Shown piece after piece: positions 61,613 to 64,000 of a stretch of 64,000 nucleotides of DNA. A model generated the notes under the pieces. It had not been told where the DNA came from. It saw only the letters and a program-made list of their open reading frames with translations, and did no database searches. Position numbers and translations under genes: made by a program. Within the stretch, counting starts at the first letter, position 1. Each line of letters opens with the position of its first letter. The stretch is taken from contig JBAJNL010000001.1 of assembly GCA_036881885.1 (NCBI GenBank), forward strand, positions 1 to 64,000, given 5' to 3'. This stretch comes from JBAJNL01 sp036881885 (GTDB lineage: Bacteria > Pseudomonadota > Alphaproteobacteria > Holosporales > Hepatobacteraceae).

Positions 61613-62083
61613 TTAGGCCGGTTTGTTTTTAGATTCGGCGCTAAAGATAAAGTGGCTTAGCATTGATTCAAAGTTCACGGCGCTTTGGGTGCGCTCGATT
61701 ACATCGCCTGCTGCCAACGTTGCGGTGTCGCTGCCAGGTTTGATGGCCAAAAACTTGCCGCCCAAAAGGCTGTGTGACACAACGGCAGCGCTGCTGTCAC
61801 GCGGAATTGAAACGTTTTGTCGTAAATCAAACGTGACCTCGGCAATAAAGTTTTCGGGATGTAGCTTAATCTTGCGCACCTTGCCCACCAAAACGCCGGC
61901 CATGTGCACAGGTGAGCCTTCGGTTAAGCCCTCAACTGATTGAAAAAGGGCCGACAAGCTATAAGAGCCCTTCAGCGGGCTTTGAATGCTAAGCTTTTGA
62001 TAGGTGAACACAAGAAAAAAAACTGCGGCGGCTAAAACAAGCGCGCCCAAAAGTGTTTCAAGACCTTTGTTAATGACTGTCAT
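61613..62083 (-). CDS. mlaD: MlaD-like lipid-transport substrate-binding protein
   Basis: From ATG 62083 the product has 156 residues. One N-terminal transmembrane segment (LLGALVLAAAVFFLVFTYQ) anchors it to the inner membrane. The MCE domain follows (about 38-130), with GLTEGSPVHMAGVLVGKV and SLLGGKFLAIKPG, which are typical of MlaD. The protein forms a periplasmic ring in the Mla system that moves phospholipids between membranes. The other mla genes are not here. It overlaps the NDUFA12 gene by 14 bases. That arrangement is known in Alphaproteobacteria and supports the start at 62083 rather than 62176. Confidence 0.88.
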   Translation of the reverse strand: MTVINKGLETLLGALVLAAAVFFLVFTYQKLSIQSPLKGSYSLSALFQSVEGLTEGSPVHMAGVLVGKVRKIKLHPENFIAEVTFDLRQNVSIPRDSSAAVVSHSLLGGKFLAIKPGSDTATLAAGDVIERTQSAVNFESMLSHFIFSAESKNKPA

Positions 62084-62444
62084 GCTGTGAGCTTTCATGT
62101 GGTAAGGGCGGTTTCCACGTTTGATAGGGCGGAAATCCCTTTTGTATAGAAGGCGAAAGATTGGGTTTAAACGCATGCCGCGTGCCCGTTAAGTTGGGGC
62201 GGTGGGGCTTTTCCCAAGAGGCATACTTTTTTTTGACGGTTAAGGGAAACTGTGTTGTGTGATGCAACCAACTGTGCCAAAGGGCAGGGATCTTCGATGC
62301 CTCCACCGTGCCTTTATAAAGAACCCAACGTAGCTCTTTTTGCCATTTTCCCTGATAATTTTTGCGGCGGTAATAGCGGTTTCCAAAGGCATCTTTTGCC
62401 ACAAGTTCCCCAAAAAAGAGCGAGCGCAAGTGCATGGCAATCAT
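62070..62444 (-). CDS. NDUFA12-family complex I accessory subunit
   Basis: The product has 124 residues and matches NDUFA12/NdhN17.2-type subunits: FGNRYYRRKNYQ, RWVLYKGTVEASKIPALWHSW, LHHTTQFP, YASWEKPHRPNLTGT, and a C-terminal YQTWKPPLP. The protein is an accessory subunit of respiratory complex I found only in Alphaproteobacteria and mitochondria, so it is a useful taxonomic marker. It overlaps the mlaD-like gene, which follows on the same strand. The start could also be the second Met at 62435. Complex I core genes are not in the window. Confidence 0.92.
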   Translation of the reverse strand: MIAMHLRSLFFGELVAKDAFGNRYYRRKNYQGKWQKELRWVLYKGTVEASKIPALWHSWLHHTTQFPLTVKKKYASWEKPHRPNLTGTRHAFKPNLSPSIQKGFPPYQTWKPPLPHESSQHDSH

Positions 62445-62519
62445 ATCTTAACCAATCTTTTTTTACATTTAACCCTATTATGACAGAAAATGCACTAATT
62501 TTACGTAACATTTTTTGTT

Positions 62520-63116
62520 TTAAAGGGAATTTTCTTGGCGCATATTGTAAAAAAACTTTGCGTACTGCATCAATGTTGACACAAAAATGTCAGTTTGCTT
62601 CAAAAACGCTTGACCAGCTTTGTGGTCGGGGGAGGCGTTTTGTATGTTGCCTGCAGGGTCAAGCAATTCGTGCACCCGCGCACACGATAAAAGGGGCGCA
62701 ATAGAAGGCATGCCCAAAGTATCGGCTATGGTGCGCAAAAAGGGCTCAACGCGCGCGCCGCCTATGTTACCGGTTGAGTAGGTGACAAGGCCCGATGGTT
62801 TGTGGTGATATTCGGGATAAAAAAAGTTAAGCATGTTCAAAAGCCCCGGTACAGGCAGGTGGTTGTACTCGGCACTGACTAAAACGAAGGCGTCCAGGCT
62901 TTCAAAAAGTTCATGTAGTTGTTGTATGTTTTTGGCGGCGCTTTTGGGGTCGGCGGCATAGGTTTTGTCAAGAAGCGGTACGTCATATTCTTTGGCATCA
63001 ACAATGACAACATGGGCACCCTTGGCACAAAAAGCATTTTGAAGATACAGCCCAAGTCTTTTGGCTTGGCTTTCAGGGCGATACGATCCGCTTAAAATGC
63101 CAATAGAAAGTGTCAT
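62520..63116 (-). CDS. NAD(P)H-dependent FMN reductase (flavodoxin-like)
   Basis: The product has 198 residues with the flavodoxin-like fold of FMN reductases. The N-terminal FMN phosphate loop is GSYRPESQAKRLG, preceded by the beta strand LSIGIL. The second contact is VSAEYNHLPVPGLLNMLNF, which corresponds to the EYNxSxPGxLKNAxD motif, and STGNIGGARV is the next. It may reduce flavin, quinone or chromate with NAD(P)H in the cytosol. The exact substrate is unknown. It stands alone between NDUFA12 and lpxI. Confidence 0.88.
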   Translation of the reverse strand: MTLSIGILSGSYRPESQAKRLGLYLQNAFCAKGAHVVIVDAKEYDVPLLDKTYAADPKSAAKNIQQLHELFESLDAFVLVSAEYNHLPVPGLLNMLNFFYPEYHHKPSGLVTYSTGNIGGARVEPFLRTIADTLGMPSIAPLLSCARVHELLDPAGNIQNASPDHKAGQAFLKQTDIFVSTLMQYAKFFYNMRQENSL

Positions 63117-63243
63117 CAGGGCAGCCCCCTTTTTTTTAGGTTTATAGTCACCATCCTAGCATGCTTGAAAAAAAGTTTTCTATACAATTTTTGTGTTGTC
63201 TATTATAGTGAATGCTAAAGAATATCGGTTACTAAAACCTTGT

Positions 63244-64000
63244 ATGTGTGCGTTTCTATCAAGCGATACTGCGTCGCCCTTGCCCCGTGTAACAGCACTT
63301 GTGGCAGGAGGCGGTCGCTTGCCGCAGCTTTTGATAGAGGCTTTGAGGGCCAAAAAGCAGGCTTTTGTGGTGCTGGTTTACAATGAAACAGATCCCTTGT
63401 TGTGTAAGCGTTTGGCAGATCAATCTGTGCCACATCTTTTGGTATCGCTTGGGCAGGTGGGCAAGGCGCTGCATTTTTTAAAAGAGCACCATGTGACAGA
63501 CATCACCATGGCAGGCAAGTTTCAACGCCCGCACCTTAAACAGCTAAAAGTTGATCTAAAGGGCGGTCTTTGGTTAGCCGGCCTTTTAAAAGAGCCTCGA
63601 GGCGATGATGCGCTTTTGCGTTTTTTGGCCAAAAAACTTGAAGGCGAGGGGTTTCAAATTGTCAGCCCTCAAGCTGTGCTTCAAGACCTTACACTGCCTG
63701 CAGGCTGCCTGACAAACGCTGTGCCACAGACCGCAGATCACACAGCCATTGAGACAGGCTTTAAGGTACTGCACGCGCTGTCTCCCTTTGATGTGGGTCA
63801 GGCACTGGTAATGGTTGATGGTGTTGTGGTGGGTATCGAGGGCGCCGAGGGCACCGATGCCCTGATCAAGCGCTGTGCCGTGTTCACAAAGCCCGGGCAG
63901 CGTGCCGTGCTGATTAAAGGTGCCAAAGCAACCCAAGATTTAAGGCTGGACCCCCCTGCGCTTGGGGTCACAACGATTGCATTGTTGCAGCAGCATGATT
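63244..64000 (+). CDS. lpxI: UDP-2,3-diacylglucosamine pyrophosphatase LpxI (3' end outside window)
   Basis: From ATG 63244 the frame is open to the window end (252 codons). It matches LpxI (DUF1009): the N-terminal LVAGGGRLPQLLIEAL, VGKALHFLKEHHVTDITMAG, then KVLHALSPFDVGQALVMVDGVVVGIEGAEGTD (residues about 175-206) and LIKGAKATQDLRLDPPALGV. It hydrolyses UDP-2,3-diacylglucosamine to lipid X in lipid A synthesis, replacing LpxH in Alphaproteobacteria. About 20-30 residues are missing from the C-terminus. Neighbours lpxA/lpxB are not visible. Confidence 0.92.
   Translation, partial: MCAFLSSDTASPLPRVTALVAGGGRLPQLLIEALRAKKQAFVVLVYNETDPLLCKRLADQSVPHLLVSLGQVGKALHFLKEHHVTDITMAGKFQRPHLKQLKVDLKGGLWLAGLLKEPRGDDALLRFLAKKLEGEGFQIVSPQAVLQDLTLPAGCLTNAVPQTADHTAIETGFKVLHALSPFDVGQALVMVDGVVVGIEGAEGTDALIKRCAVFTKPGQRAVLIKGAKATQDLRLDPPALGVTTIALLQQHD

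Noticed and set aside
1..64000. CRISPR array, prophage or transposase
   Set aside because: No regular direct repeats with spacers, no integrase or transposase motifs and no phage structural genes were seen.

Overview
The window looks like a chromosomal segment of an alphaproteobacterium, most likely a host-associated one of the Holosporales/Rickettsiales type. This placement is inferred from gene content only. The markers are an NDUFA12-type complex I accessory subunit beside an mlaD-like gene, a DUF4167 gene beside clpB, a glmU-glmS pair, LpxI, and an LdtR-like MarR regulator. Many short secreted proteins of unknown family, dispersed palindromic repeats and several broken genes fit a host-associated life. 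Flagellar genes are kept (flgK-flgL and flgE-flgD-fliK), so a flagellated intracellular bacterium such as a relative of Candidatus Hepatobacter is one possibility. Real genes stop normally at TGA, so the code is standard.

Layout. 1-9750: a partial MFS transporter, a MarR regulator, a small lipoprotein, a SurA-like foldase, glyA, a VanX-type dipeptidase, murC, flgK and flgL. 9750-16500: repeats, an M23 peptidase, an Nfu scaffold, gatA (with an in-frame amber codon) and gatB, a glycine-zipper lipoprotein, and a GrpB-GNAT fusion cut short at a repeat. 16500-24200: a secreted LRR-like protein, tRNA-Ser, a secreted SET-like protein, clpB with its DUF4167 partner, and a small Cys-rich secreted protein. 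24200-38430: housekeeping genes (lpd, D,D-carboxypeptidase, tmk, glmS, glmU, a YejA-like binding protein, an ABC1/UbiB-like kinase) with three secreted unknowns between them. 38500-54500: an accessory stretch of about 16 kb, mostly signal-peptide proteins, with pth, DUF4260, tRNA-Asn and tRNA-Leu among them. 54575-64000: uvrA, flgE-flgD-fliK, repeats, mlaD, NDUFA12, an FMN reductase and the start of lpxI.

The most interesting content is the set of about 18 genes with N-terminal signal sequences and no recognised housekeeping role, between about 16.5 and 54.5 kb. Several carry eukaryote-like features: a SET-like domain, LRR arrays (one with a bipartite nuclear localisation signal), a perfect SUMO-interacting motif, two paralogous exported proteins with a methyltransferase-like core, an exported HIT-like protein, twin CX3C cysteines, and long amphipathic helices resembling apolipoproteins. 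I read this as a dispersed repertoire of candidate host-directed effectors. The export signals and motifs are visible; delivery into a host is inference. No dedicated secretion system lies in the window.

Two repeat families fill most long intergenic gaps. One is a composite element of about 110 bp with two hairpins; its left stem changes sequence between copies while staying paired. The other is an AT-rich element of 60-100 bp that occurs four times, each time beside copies or fragments of the first.
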